From contig URKU01000014.1 of assembly GCA_900548515.1 (NCBI GenBank), positions 1 to 29,363 on the forward strand: a DNA stretch of 29,363 nt. The letters run 5' to 3'. This document shows, piece after piece, positions 14,754 through 22,605 of this stretch; positions within the stretch are counted from its first letter, which is position 1; each line of letters opens with the position of its first letter. The notes beneath the pieces are model-generated. The model was not told the DNA's origin. It ran no database searches and saw only the letters and a list, made by a program, of their open reading frames with translations. This DNA is from an uncultured Collinsella sp. Its GTDB lineage: Bacteria > Actinomycetota > Coriobacteriia > Coriobacteriales > Coriobacteriaceae. Made by a program: the position numbers and the translations under genes.

Positions 14754-15161
14754 GTGCGCAAGGCACTGGCACAACCTCATACCAAGCAGTTCCTCAAGTT
14801 CGCTGTCGTGGGTCTTATCTCCTTTGGCATCGACTGGGGTATGCTCATTGCGCTTGTCGAGCTGTTTCACCTCGACTTTTTGATGAGCACCACGGTCTCG
14901 TTTACCACGTCCGTCGTGGTCAACTACTGGCTTAGCATGAAGTTCGTGTTCGACCATCGCGAGGGAATGAGCCGCAAGCGCGAGTTCACGATCTTCACCA
15001 TCCTGTCGGTGATCGGTCTGGGCCTCAACGACCTATACATGTTTGTGGGCGTCACGTTTTTGAGCATCGGCTACCAGGCCATGAAGGCCATCGCCACGTT
15101 CCTGGTTACCTGGTACAACTACTTTAGCCGTCGCTTCTTCCTCGAGGGCGCAAGGTCTTAG
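14754..15161 (+). CDS. GtrA family membrane protein (second of two)
   Basis: The product is 135 residues with four membrane segments and the same landmarks as the upstream copy: FAVVGLISFGIDWGMLIALVE, NYWLSMKFVFDHREGMSRKREF, ILSVIGLGLNDLYMF and WYNYFSRRFFLEG. The start is a GTG at 14754 with a weak GGATGTGA site upstream; no better ATG is near. The two genes share the MSR(R/K)REF...LSVIGL.LND core. The gene ends just before a strong terminator. Likely role: transport of a polyprenyl-linked sugar or a related cell-surface function. Confidence 0.9.
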   Translation: MRKALAQPHTKQFLKFAVVGLISFGIDWGMLIALVELFHLDFLMSTTVSFTTSVVVNYWLSMKFVFDHREGMSRKREFTIFTILSVIGLGLNDLYMFVGVTFLSIGYQAMKAIATFLVTWYNYFSRRFFLEGARS

Positions 15162-15187
15162 TCGATTCACTATTTGCCTGAATGTAT

Positions 15188-15221
15188 AACCGGTTGGAAT
15201 TCCCATTCCAACCGGTTTTTT
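15188..15221 (+). terminator. Rho-independent terminator after the second gtrA
   Basis: A perfect 13-bp stem (AACCGGTTGGAAT at 15188-15200 with 15205-15217) has a TCCC loop and a run of six T ending at 15221. It closes the gtrA unit. Confidence 0.93.
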
Positions 15222-15257
15222 GTTTGCCGAGAGACCCGGCGACCCAGCCCATTCGCT

Positions 15258-15299
15258 GTAAAAACGGGCGGCTCGGATGTTTGTCCGAGCCGCCCGTTT
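15258..15299 (-). terminator. Rho-independent terminator after the DUF4430 genes
   Basis: A perfect 16-bp stem (15262-15277 with 15284-15299) has a 6-nt loop. On the minus strand it is followed by a T-run (GTTTTTAC). It lies 20 nt after the stop of the smaller DUF4430 gene and ends the riboswitch-led transcript. Confidence 0.9.
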
Positions 15300-15319
15300 G
15301 GTGCGATATGTCGGGGCTC

Positions 15320-16213
15320 CTAGCCCGTTACGTAATACCAGACCACGTTGTCACCATTGGAGAGAACGTAGTTGCTGCAGGCCGTCATGGGCGTTACACC
15401 GTTGACGGAGTACATCCAGCCACTCGTGCCGCCGTACTGCTTTTCGGCTAAGCCGCCGATAGCTGCAACATACGTACCGTACGACGAGCCGTGCGCATTT
15501 ACGGAAAGGCCCAGTGCACACAGAGCATCGTAGACCGTGGCACCCTCGTTAAAGGTAAACGTACCGCCAGACGAGACAGGGTTGCCCACGGCGCTCGAGG
15601 AGACCGAGACCGTCACGGTAACGTAGCTAGGCTCCTGAGAAGCGCCCTGGTCGCCCGCAGAGGCATTGCCGTTATCGGAGGCAGCGGAAGAGCCACCAGA
15701 CGCCGAGCTGGTTCCGCCAGACGTTGTCGAATTCTGAGAAGTCGACTGATTGCCGTCGGCCTTTTTATTGCCCGCCCCTTTTTCGCCGGACTTCTTGCCG
15801 TCTGAGCTTTTGTCCGATTCCTTGTTTGAAGACTCGGAATCGTCCTTGGACTCATCCGAATCCTTGGACTCGTCTTTTACATCATTCGATGACTTGGAAT
15901 CCTTGGAATCGGCCTTGCCCGAATCAGCAGGCGAGCCAGATCCCGTGGCATCCTTGGCGACGACGCTCTCCCCCGTCACGGCCTGGACGACCCATTCAAT
16001 GGACCAAGCGCCGCTCTCTGAAGGATGGACAAAGCCCAGCGAGACGACGATCAGCGCAATGCAGATGGCCGTAAGGGCGCTAACGAGCGCCTTGCGGCGA
16101 GGGGCGGACGCCGCCGAAGCGGCGCCCTGTTGCTTTGCATCGTCGAACTGAATGAACGAGGAGTCGGGCTGCTTGGGGTCCGCGTCCTTGGATTTATTGG
16201 ACACAGCCCTCAC
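15320..16213 (-). CDS. Membrane-anchored single-DUF4430 protein, putative cobalamin-binding
   Basis: The product is 297 residues. Residues 1-40 are cytoplasmic and polar; 41-61 form one membrane helix. Residues 80-195 are a Ser/Lys/Asp/Gly-rich low-complexity stalk, and 197-297 form one DUF4430 domain, with the typical TVYDALCALG, GWMYSVNG and YVLSNGDNVVWYYV blocks. DUF4430 is related to the C-terminal beta domain of transcobalamin and intrinsic factor. The domain would be displayed outside the cell. The GTG start at 16213 directly abuts the stop of the giant upstream gene, with GTG 16204 as an alternative, so translation is probably coupled and under the same cobalamin riboswitch. Likely role: surface binding or hand-over of a corrinoid or other tetrapyrrole; this is inferred. 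Confidence 0.85.
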   Translation of the reverse strand: MRAVSNKSKDADPKQPDSSFIQFDDAKQQGAASAASAPRRKALVSALTAICIALIVVSLGFVHPSESGAWSIEWVVQAVTGESVVAKDATGSGSPADSGKADSKDSKSSNDVKDESKDSDESKDDSESSNKESDKSSDGKKSGEKGAGNKKADGNQSTSQNSTTSGGTSSASGGSSAASDNGNASAGDQGASQEPSYVTVTVSVSSSAVGNPVSSGGTFTFNEGATVYDALCALGLSVNAHGSSYGTYVAAIGGLAEKQYGGTSGWMYSVNGVTPMTACSNYVLSNGDNVVWYYVTG

Positions 16214-19200
16214 CTACCGACGTTTGGTGAACACGAACACGCCGACGATGGCGAGGCCGATGACGCCGGCGGCAACGCCAACAATGGCGAGCGGATTGAA
16301 ACCAGACTCCTGCGTGGAAGCCTCGGCAGGCTTCTTGGCGGCAGTCGTAGCCGCAGAGCCCGTGTCGGAGCTGGAGTCGGACTTGCTGTCCTTCTTGTCA
16401 GACTTCTCCGCGTCCTTCTTATCGGACTTATCGGAGTCCTTCTTGTCGGACTTGTTTTCCTTGGTCTCCGTCTTGGTTGACACCGTCGACTTGGTCGTCG
16501 GCTTATGGCCCGGAGCGATAGCGCCACCGGCCTGCTGGCCCTTCGTGCCGGAGCCAGTGCCAGCGCCAGTACCGGCGCCCGTGCCGGAACCGTTGCCAGT
16601 GCCGCCGTTGGAGCCGTTGGAGCCAGAGCCGCCATTACCGCCAGGGTTGCTGGCGTTCTTGGTCCACTTGGCATACAGCGTCAGGTCGGCCGCCACCGGC
16701 GTACTAAAGTCATACGCCTGCGTGCACGCCTCATCGGTATACCAACCGCCGAAGGTGTAACCCTCACGAGTCGGATCGGCAGGCTTGGTCAGCTTGCCAT
16801 CGGCCGTAGTCTGGAAATCGACCTTGGAGCCCTCACCAGTCTCAAACGAGACCTTAATGCCACCGTTCAGCTTGAACAGCGTGCCGGAATCGTTGATGTA
16901 GTAAAGGTTGCCCTTGGCATCGCATGCAATTGGCGAGTCGCAGTAGTTGTTGTGCCCCGTTGCGTTATACACGCTCGAAGCCTGCGCATCGCTCATCTTG
17001 TAGCGATACACACCGCCGCCCGAGGTGTAGTTAACGTAATCGGAAGTCGCACCGTAGTTAACCGTAAAGTAGACATACGTGGCATCTGCCTGAACACTCA
17101 CGAGCGGAGCACCCTTAATGCCGCCAGCAGGAAGCGCAGAGCCATCGGCAGAGGAAATCAACGTCGCTGCAAAGTCGTTGGCAAGATCGACAATCGCCAA
17201 CGCAGATCCGCCAGAAACCTCGCCACCGACAACCAACTTGTTGCCATACAGTGTGGGCATGCAAGCACATCCCGTAAGGCCCAGATCGACAACGCGCTCT
17301 TCGGAAATGCGCGAGGAGACCTTTGCCTTTGCGTCAAAAAGCGCCAACACGTGAAGCTTACCGTCACGCGAAATCACATAGGCATGTTTGCCGTCTTTGG
17401 ACAGCATGCAGGTGGAGTTGACAAGGGCCCCGAGCGAAACGCTTCCGAGCACATCGCCCGTCGACTTGCTGAGCATCTCAACAGTACCAGCGCTCGTGGG
17501 AACCAGAACAAAACCGTCGCCCACCGTGGCGCCCGTCCAGTAATAGCCCTCGCCGGCGTTGACGTGCTGCCAAGAAACAGCGCCGGTCAGGATATTGATG
17601 CGCGTCAGATGGCCGTTGTTATACGTGCCCTTCCCATAATCGACATCAACGGTGCCAACATAGAGATAGTTACCATCAACCGTCAGCTGAGAATTTGACT
17701 GAGCAGTTTTGCTCACGGAGTCGGTAATCCAAACCGTCGTAAGCGTATCGGCTGTCAGCGCTTGGACCGCGCCGCCATCGAGCGGAACGATGACCAAGCC
17801 GTTCGCATAGACCGGACGCGTAGTGTAACCAATCGAAGTTTTAAGGTTCGACTCGGCAAGAACCTTGCCCGACACGGCATCGATCTTCAGCAATCGCTTG
17901 TTGACGGCGAGATACACATTACCGTTCACGACGATAGGCTCGCTCGCGTTGGGATACGTTGCACCCGAGTACGCCTTCCAATCGAACGTCCATGAGCTTG
18001 CCAAGGCGCCCGTAGGCGTGGAAACGTTCTCGACCACCGCATTGGAATTGCCGCTCCAGTCGGCTTTCCAATCGGTCGGGCGCGAAGCGCTCGGGTCAAC
18101 TACGACTTCATCGGGATTAGGAACGGTATCGCCAGCAGCATAAGCCCAGACGATCTTGTCACCCGACTTGAGCACATAGTCGCTATCGAGCTGAGACCCA
18201 GGAACGCCGTTGACAAAGAACGACCAAGCACCCGACAGCTCGGTGCCATCAAGCGGAGAGACAAGAGTGTGAACGCCCCAATAACCAAATTGGTCGTACA
18301 TCTTGGACTTGACGCCAACGGCATCGAAGTAGGCAGCAGAGGCATCCTTGATCGTCGTGCCCTCGACAAACACCTGCATCGAAGGATCAGTCCAGCGCTG
18401 AGCCTTATCGTCCTTCTTGCCGATGATCTCCATCGAAACGGAGACCTGACCAGGCATGGTGCCGTCGGAACCATAGACCCAGGCGATCTCGTCTCCGGCT
18501 TTAAGCGTGTAACTGCCTGCGCCAACATCAACCGGCTTGCCATTGACAAAGAACTGCCAGTATTTCCAAGTATTTTCGTTAACCTTCTCGCTCGAGAGCT
18601 CCACGCTCTTATTGAACGGCGAGGTCAGCGAAGAAAGATACCAACCGTACGTGCCCGTTCCCGTTTTAGCGCCAATGCCGGCCTTTTTAAAAATCTGCTC
18701 GGAAAGGTCCGCGGCGGTTGTGCCCTCATCCACGAGGGCAGACGTAGGCTGCGCCCACGTCTGCTGAGCGCCCGAAGCATCCTGGCCGATAACGGTGCAG
18801 CTTACCGAAAGCTGATCGGCAGGAGCGGGGTCGTTGTACTTCGAGTAGCACCAGACGACGGAGTCGCCGGCCTTGAGCGTGTAGCCGCCGGCGCCGACCA
18901 TGGAGGACTTGCCGTTGATGAACAGCTGCCAATACGCTTTGGTCGCCGGATCGTAGGCGAGCGTGCGGTTGGAGTCGAAGGGCGACGTGATTGAGTTGAG
19001 CGCCCAGCCCCAGCTTCCGTTGGGGTCGTAATCGGCCTTGAGGCCGGTCTGCTTGAACAGCTGCTCGGAGAGGTCGGCCGCAGTCGAGCCCTTCTTCAGC
19101 GTGATGTTCTGGGCTGCGGCCCAGGTCTGCCGAGCGCCCTTGGCGTCGATGCCGACGACCGAACACGTCGCGGAAACCTGCGTGGAAACCGTGCCCGTGG

Positions 19201-22174
19201 GATCCTCGTACACGAGCTCGAGCGTGTCACCATCGCTCGGATAGTAGCCCGTGGCATAAGAGTTGGCGGCCTTGCCATTAATGTCAAAACGCCAGTACTT
19301 ATAGCCGGACGCCGTGCTTTCCGTCGCGAGCGTCTGGGACTTATCGGGGTTCGTAACCGAATAGGGAACGCCGCCGTCCGTGCTATAGCTATAGCCGGCC
19401 TCGTCAAGCACCTTGGCAAAGATGTCCCACGCAGACATTTTTTGAGTGCTCGACCAGTTATACGAGGTCGACGGCACCCAATCCACAAGGTCATAAGACT
19501 GACCGACATCGTGCTTGCTTACGCCTACAACCCTGACGTTAACGGAAAGAGACTTTTCGTCGGAAGAGTTAACGAGCCAAGCGGTGCTCTTGACATCGTT
19601 GTTGCCGGCGTTTGCCACGACATAGGCGTATTTGCCCTCGGCCGAGGCGGGAAGCGTGATCGCGCCGGTCGTTTCGTCGGCGCCAAACAGCTCGTGGGCA
19701 TTTGTGCCCTCAGCGTCATCGGCGAGATACCAGCGGTAATCGACAAGGGAGCCCTCGGGGAGCGCCGTCTCGTAATCGCCCCAATCGCCCGTTGCCATGT
19801 AATTGGCAGTAGGGGTAAGCGTTCCGCCGACCTGTGCAAGGTTGCCGCTCGAAGCGACATTAACCGATGTCAGGGTATACGCCTTGGCATCTTCGCCCTT
19901 GACGATGGCATAACGCGTGGAGGCATAGTCGGTGTTGTAGCCACCGTCGACGATGCACTTGAGGTACTTGCCGACGTACTTTTGCGAAATTACGAACGAC
20001 GGCCTGTGCGCGTTTTCATCCGTCAGCGTCGTGAACGGACCCTGGGCGCTATCGGCAATCTGCCACGTATACGTCAGTTGATCGGATGTAAGCTCGGCAC
20101 CCTTTGTTCCTGCAGACGTTTTCTCGAATGCAGTAACACCGACCTTTTCGCCACTCTTGTAGACAAACCTGGCGTCATCGCTCTGGTCGCCGACGATCTT
20201 TTTGAGATACGTCAGGAACAGCTCGTGCGAGCCTGCGGCCTTAACGGCCACGGCAGTAGTCGCCTCTACGGTGTTATCGCCCGCAGTGGCCGACACACTC
20301 ACCCAGCGCTTGGCGTAGTCATCGGGAATCGTAAAACTGCTGTCGGTTTTACCCTCGACAACATGCCAGTCGGTCTTCGCATCAAACGCAGAGGAAGACG
20401 GGTCGACGGAGGACCAACGCCACGTGTAGGTAACGCCCTCGGTAACCGGTTCAGACGAGTAGTCGACCGCCTTGTAGGCACACGCCTCAATCGTAGAGCC
20501 AGTGTCCTTAGCACCCTTGCTCGCGTTGGTAAACGCAACCGAATCAAGCGTTGTCGCGCCCTTGGGCAGAATGCGACCCGCCTTGGTTTCGCAGCTATCG
20601 GAGCCGGGGATGCCCTTCTTGGCCTTAGCGACCACCTTGAGGTAACGGTTCGCGCACTCCTTGGTAACCGTGTAGGTGTCACCAGTTGCAACCTGCTCGA
20701 ACGAGCCGTCGGCGGAATCGGCCACCCACCAAGAAAAATCGACCTTGTCGGAACCGTAGAGGTCAGTCGGCGTGTCGTAGTTGAGGTAGTAGGCAGCAGC
20801 CTTAATCGTGTCGCCGACGTTGGCGTTGGGGACGTTCTCGTAATCGTCGCCAAATTCGGCGCCGTTATAGGCGAGAACGATATGGCCCAACGCGATTTGG
20901 CCGCTCGCGGCAACGGGGCCCGGGGTATTGTAGCCAACAGACGAGGGCGTGTTGAAAGATCCGCTCGGACCGTACAGCTCCTGGCCGTCGCCGACAACCT
21001 TAACGCGAATGTACTTGCCCGCAAGCTGCGAGGCGAGTTCGTCCGTAATCGTTAGCGACTGGCCGGTCTGACCGGGAATCACCTGATAGGCAGAGTCCTC
21101 GGCATCGCGCGTATCGGACGCAAGCCACTGATAGGCCCAGCCACCCTGCGCCGCAATACGCTTATTGGGGACCGCTTCGCCGTCATAGGCATTCGCCCAA
21201 AGTGTAGTGCCAGGGTTCAGTATCTCGGCCTTGACGGACGAATACGAGCTCGAATCGTCTGCCGAAGACTGGATGAGGACAAAAGACTTTGCATCCAGGG
21301 CCGTCTTAGTAGGAACGGGCGCCTTGATAGTGTTCGTCGCCGTCAGCAGCTTTTGGTTGGCGGCACTCTTAGTCGGACCGTAGACGACGTTACCGCTGGC
21401 ATCGGTAATACGTACACGCAGGCACTTGCCGTTAAGCTGAGTGCGCAGGGCGTCGTCCAGAACGATCGATGAGCCCGTCTGGCCCTCGACAGCAACAAAC
21501 GCAGAGTTGTCCGCATCGTTCCCGTTGGCGATATCGGCAGCAAGCCACTGATAGGTGCAACCCGAAACACTGGCGCGCTTGCTGGACGAAGTCCAGACAT
21601 TCGCATAGAGCGTAGTATTGCTCTGGATAAAGCCAGTGAAGTTAGAGCCAACCCAACGAGTAGGGTTCTTGCTCTTTCCTACACTGACGCCATTATTCGA
21701 GGAAAGCGAAGCAGCGGCACGAGGTGCGGCCTTAGGCGCATTGGACTCGCTGACAACCGCAGCCGCGTCGTCGGTCTCGGCGGTGGTGTCGGACGCCTCA
21801 TTCGCCGGATTGGCCGAAGCGGGGTCTGACGCAGCGGGGTCGCCTAGCGCGTCATTGCTCGCGTTGTCAGGCGCATCCGAACTCGTATCCCCAGTTTCGG
21901 AGGATTTGTCGGTAGCCGAATCGTTTGCGCCAGCAGCAGGCGCGGTATTATCGGCAGCGTCATCCGTGGCCTGCGCGCCCTCGCTCGGCGTCGTGGCCTG
22001 AGCCACGGCCTCGGCGATGCCCTCGGCGCCCTCGGCCCACATCTGGGCAGGCGTGGTACCAAAAGCCATCGCGAAGGCCAGGAACGCTACCAGGCCGCGC
22101 TTGGCTACGCCGCGCGCGATCGCCCCATGACGACGCCACGAGGCGCGTTGGCGCCCGTCCTCAAACATATCCAT
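16214..22174 (-). CDS. Giant surface protein: Ig-like repeats, four DUF4430 domains, beta-propeller, InlB repeat
   Basis: The product is about 1,986 residues from ATG 22174 (AGGAG 4 nt upstream; ATG 22168 and a longer start at 22255 after AAGGAAGGGGG are possible). In order: signal peptide ending near AQMWA (about 47); acidic Ser/Ala linker (50-160); about six Ig-like repeats with YQWLA/YTWR cores (160-870); four tandem DUF4430 domains (873-998, 998-1113, 1118-1235, 1241-1348), each ending in a VWCYS- or IAWVY-like strand after an LKAGD turn; a PQQ-type beta-propeller (1390-1770) with repeats such as LLKIDAVSGKVL; an InlB-like repeat with GYTFGGWYTD and LYAKW (1771-1840); a Gly/Ser then Lys/Asp-rich spacer; and a C-terminal helix with KRR (1957-1986). 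No LPxTG sortase motif is present, so the anchor is the helix itself. A cobalamin riboswitch lies upstream and a second DUF4430 gene directly downstream. A corrinoid-binding role is inferred. Confidence 0.88.
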   Translation of the reverse strand: MDMFEDGRQRASWRRHGAIARGVAKRGLVAFLAFAMAFGTTPAQMWAEGAEGIAEAVAQATTPSEGAQATDDAADNTAPAAGANDSATDKSSETGDTSSDAPDNASNDALGDPAASDPASANPANEASDTTAETDDAAAVVSESNAPKAAPRAAASLSSNNGVSVGKSKNPTRWVGSNFTGFIQSNTTLYANVWTSSSKRASVSGCTYQWLAADIANGNDADNSAFVAVEGQTGSSIVLDDALRTQLNGKCLRVRITDASGNVVYGPTKSAANQKLLTATNTIKAPVPTKTALDAKSFVLIQSSADDSSSYSSVKAEILNPGTTLWANAYDGEAVPNKRIAAQGGWAYQWLASDTRDAEDSAYQVIPGQTGQSLTITDELASQLAGKYIRVKVVGDGQELYGPSGSFNTPSSVGYNTPGPVAASGQIALGHIVLAYNGAEFGDDYENVPNANVGDTIKAAAYYLNYDTPTDLYGSDKVDFSWWVADSADGSFEQVATGDTYTVTKECANRYLKVVAKAKKGIPGSDSCETKAGRILPKGATTLDSVAFTNASKGAKDTGSTIEACAYKAVDYSSEPVTEGVTYTWRWSSVDPSSSAFDAKTDWHVVEGKTDSSFTIPDDYAKRWVSVSATAGDNTVEATTAVAVKAAGSHELFLTYLKKIVGDQSDDARFVYKSGEKVGVTAFEKTSAGTKGAELTSDQLTYTWQIADSAQGPFTTLTDENAHRPSFVISQKYVGKYLKCIVDGGYNTDYASTRYAIVKGEDAKAYTLTSVNVASSGNLAQVGGTLTPTANYMATGDWGDYETALPEGSLVDYRWYLADDAEGTNAHELFGADETTGAITLPASAEGKYAYVVANAGNNDVKSTAWLVNSSDEKSLSVNVRVVGVSKHDVGQSYDLVDWVPSTSYNWSSTQKMSAWDIFAKVLDEAGYSYSTDGGVPYSVTNPDKSQTLATESTASGYKYWRFDINGKAANSYATGYYPSDGDTLELVYEDPTGTVSTQVSATCSVVGIDAKGARQTWAAAQNITLKKGSTAADLSEQLFKQTGLKADYDPNGSWGWALNSITSPFDSNRTLAYDPATKAYWQLFINGKSSMVGAGGYTLKAGDSVVWCYSKYNDPAPADQLSVSCTVIGQDASGAQQTWAQPTSALVDEGTTAADLSEQIFKKAGIGAKTGTGTYGWYLSSLTSPFNKSVELSSEKVNENTWKYWQFFVNGKPVDVGAGSYTLKAGDEIAWVYGSDGTMPGQVSVSMEIIGKKDDKAQRWTDPSMQVFVEGTTIKDASAAYFDAVGVKSKMYDQFGYWGVHTLVSPLDGTELSGAWSFFVNGVPGSQLDSDYVLKSGDKIVWAYAAGDTVPNPDEVVVDPSASRPTDWKADWSGNSNAVVENVSTPTGALASSWTFDWKAYSGATYPNASEPIVVNGNVYLAVNKRLLKIDAVSGKVLAESNLKTSIGYTTRPVYANGLVIVPLDGGAVQALTADTLTTVWITDSVSKTAQSNSQLTVDGNYLYVGTVDVDYGKGTYNNGHLTRINILTGAVSWQHVNAGEGYYWTGATVGDGFVLVPTSAGTVEMLSKSTGDVLGSVSLGALVNSTCMLSKDGKHAYVISRDGKLHVLALFDAKAKVSSRISEERVVDLGLTGCACMPTLYGNKLVVGGEVSGGSALAIVDLANDFAATLISSADGSALPAGGIKGAPLVSVQADATYVYFTVNYGATSDYVNYTSGGGVYRYKMSDAQASSVYNATGHNNYCDSPIACDAKGNLYYINDSGTLFKLNGGIKVSFETGEGSKVDFQTTADGKLTKPADPTREGYTFGGWYTDEACTQAYDFSTPVAADLTLYAKWTKNASNPGGNGGSGSNGSNGGTGNGSGTGAGTGAGTGSGTKGQQAGGAIAPGHKPTTKSTVSTKTETKENKSDKKDSDKSDKKDAEKSDKKDSKSDSSSDTGSAATTAAKKPAEASTQESGFNPLAIVGVAAGVIGLAIVGVFVFTKRR

Positions 22175-22289
22175 TTGTCTCCTATTGTCTAAACTTGGAG
22201 CATTGCCCAACGGCTGCCCCACGTCATCGCGCACATTGCGCTCGAGTACCCCCATCGGGGTCCCCCTTCCTTCCAGAGCCCAACGCGTG

Positions 22290-22480
22290 CCGGCAGCGTG
22301 CGCCGCGGCCGCGTGCAAGATGGGAGGCGATCCGACTTAACCTTAACGACCCGGGTGCGCCGTCCGATCTGCGGCGTGTGCATCCCGAGCCAAGAGGAAT
22401 TACGGTTACTGGTACAGCCGGGGATTCGCACCCCAATTCTCCCAAACGCGCAGGAAAACCGCGCATTCGTGCGTCTCCGC
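22290..22480 (-). promoter_or_regulatory. Cobalamin riboswitch
   Basis: On the minus strand GGGGTGCGAATCCCC (22434-22420) matches the conserved GGUGnAAnUCC element. It is followed by GGCTGTACCAGTAACCGTAA and then, at 22338-22322, by the B12-box-like AAGTCGGATCGCCTCCC (consensus AGYCnGGAnaCCnGCC). This order and spacing fit a cobalamin riboswitch; class and ligand preference cannot be assigned by eye. The leader continues to the giant surface-protein gene. A CCCCGATGGGG segment around the alternative start ATG 22255 could hide that start codon, which would fit translational control. Expected behaviour is repression when cobalamin is plentiful. Together with the promoter and terminator entries, this accounts for most of the 430-nt gap 22175-22605. 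Confidence 0.85.
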
Positions 22481-22499
22481 ACCACCATCTAGGCCATCG

Positions 22500-22528
22500 A
22501 TTATTACTGTCAGTATGGTATCACGCAA
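22500..22528 (-). promoter_or_regulatory. Candidate promoter of the cobalamin-riboswitch transcript
   Basis: On the minus strand TTGCGT (22528-22523) and AATAAT (22505-22500) are separated by 17 nt, ahead of the riboswitch aptamer and after the terminator of the upstream UbiB gene. The placement and spacing are what is expected for a housekeeping promoter. Confidence 0.55.
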
Positions 22529-22554
22529 AAGGGCCCCGCACACAGGCGAAGCCC
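22527..22554 (-). terminator. Rho-independent terminator after the UbiB-family gene
   Basis: On the minus strand GGGCTTCGC pairs with GCGGGGCCC (22554-22546 with 22539-22531, including two G-U pairs), with a 6-nt loop and a TTTT tail. It lies 51 nt after the stop of the kinase gene and directly before the riboswitch promoter, separating the two units. Confidence 0.75.
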
Positions 22555-22605
22555 AAGGTAAAAGCTATGGTTTGCGATAGGAAAATGCGGTGCCGGCCGC
22601 AGCCA

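Noticed and set aside
16217..16330. Sortase (LPxTG) anchoring of the giant surface protein
   Set aside because: No LPxTG-like motif precedes the C-terminal helix; only a helix followed by KRR is present, so a simple membrane anchor is more likely.
16330..16480. Short DNA repeats in the Lys/Asp-rich tail as a CRISPR-like array
   Set aside because: The repetition is codon-level low complexity (KKDS/KSDKK units) inside a reading frame, with no spacers.
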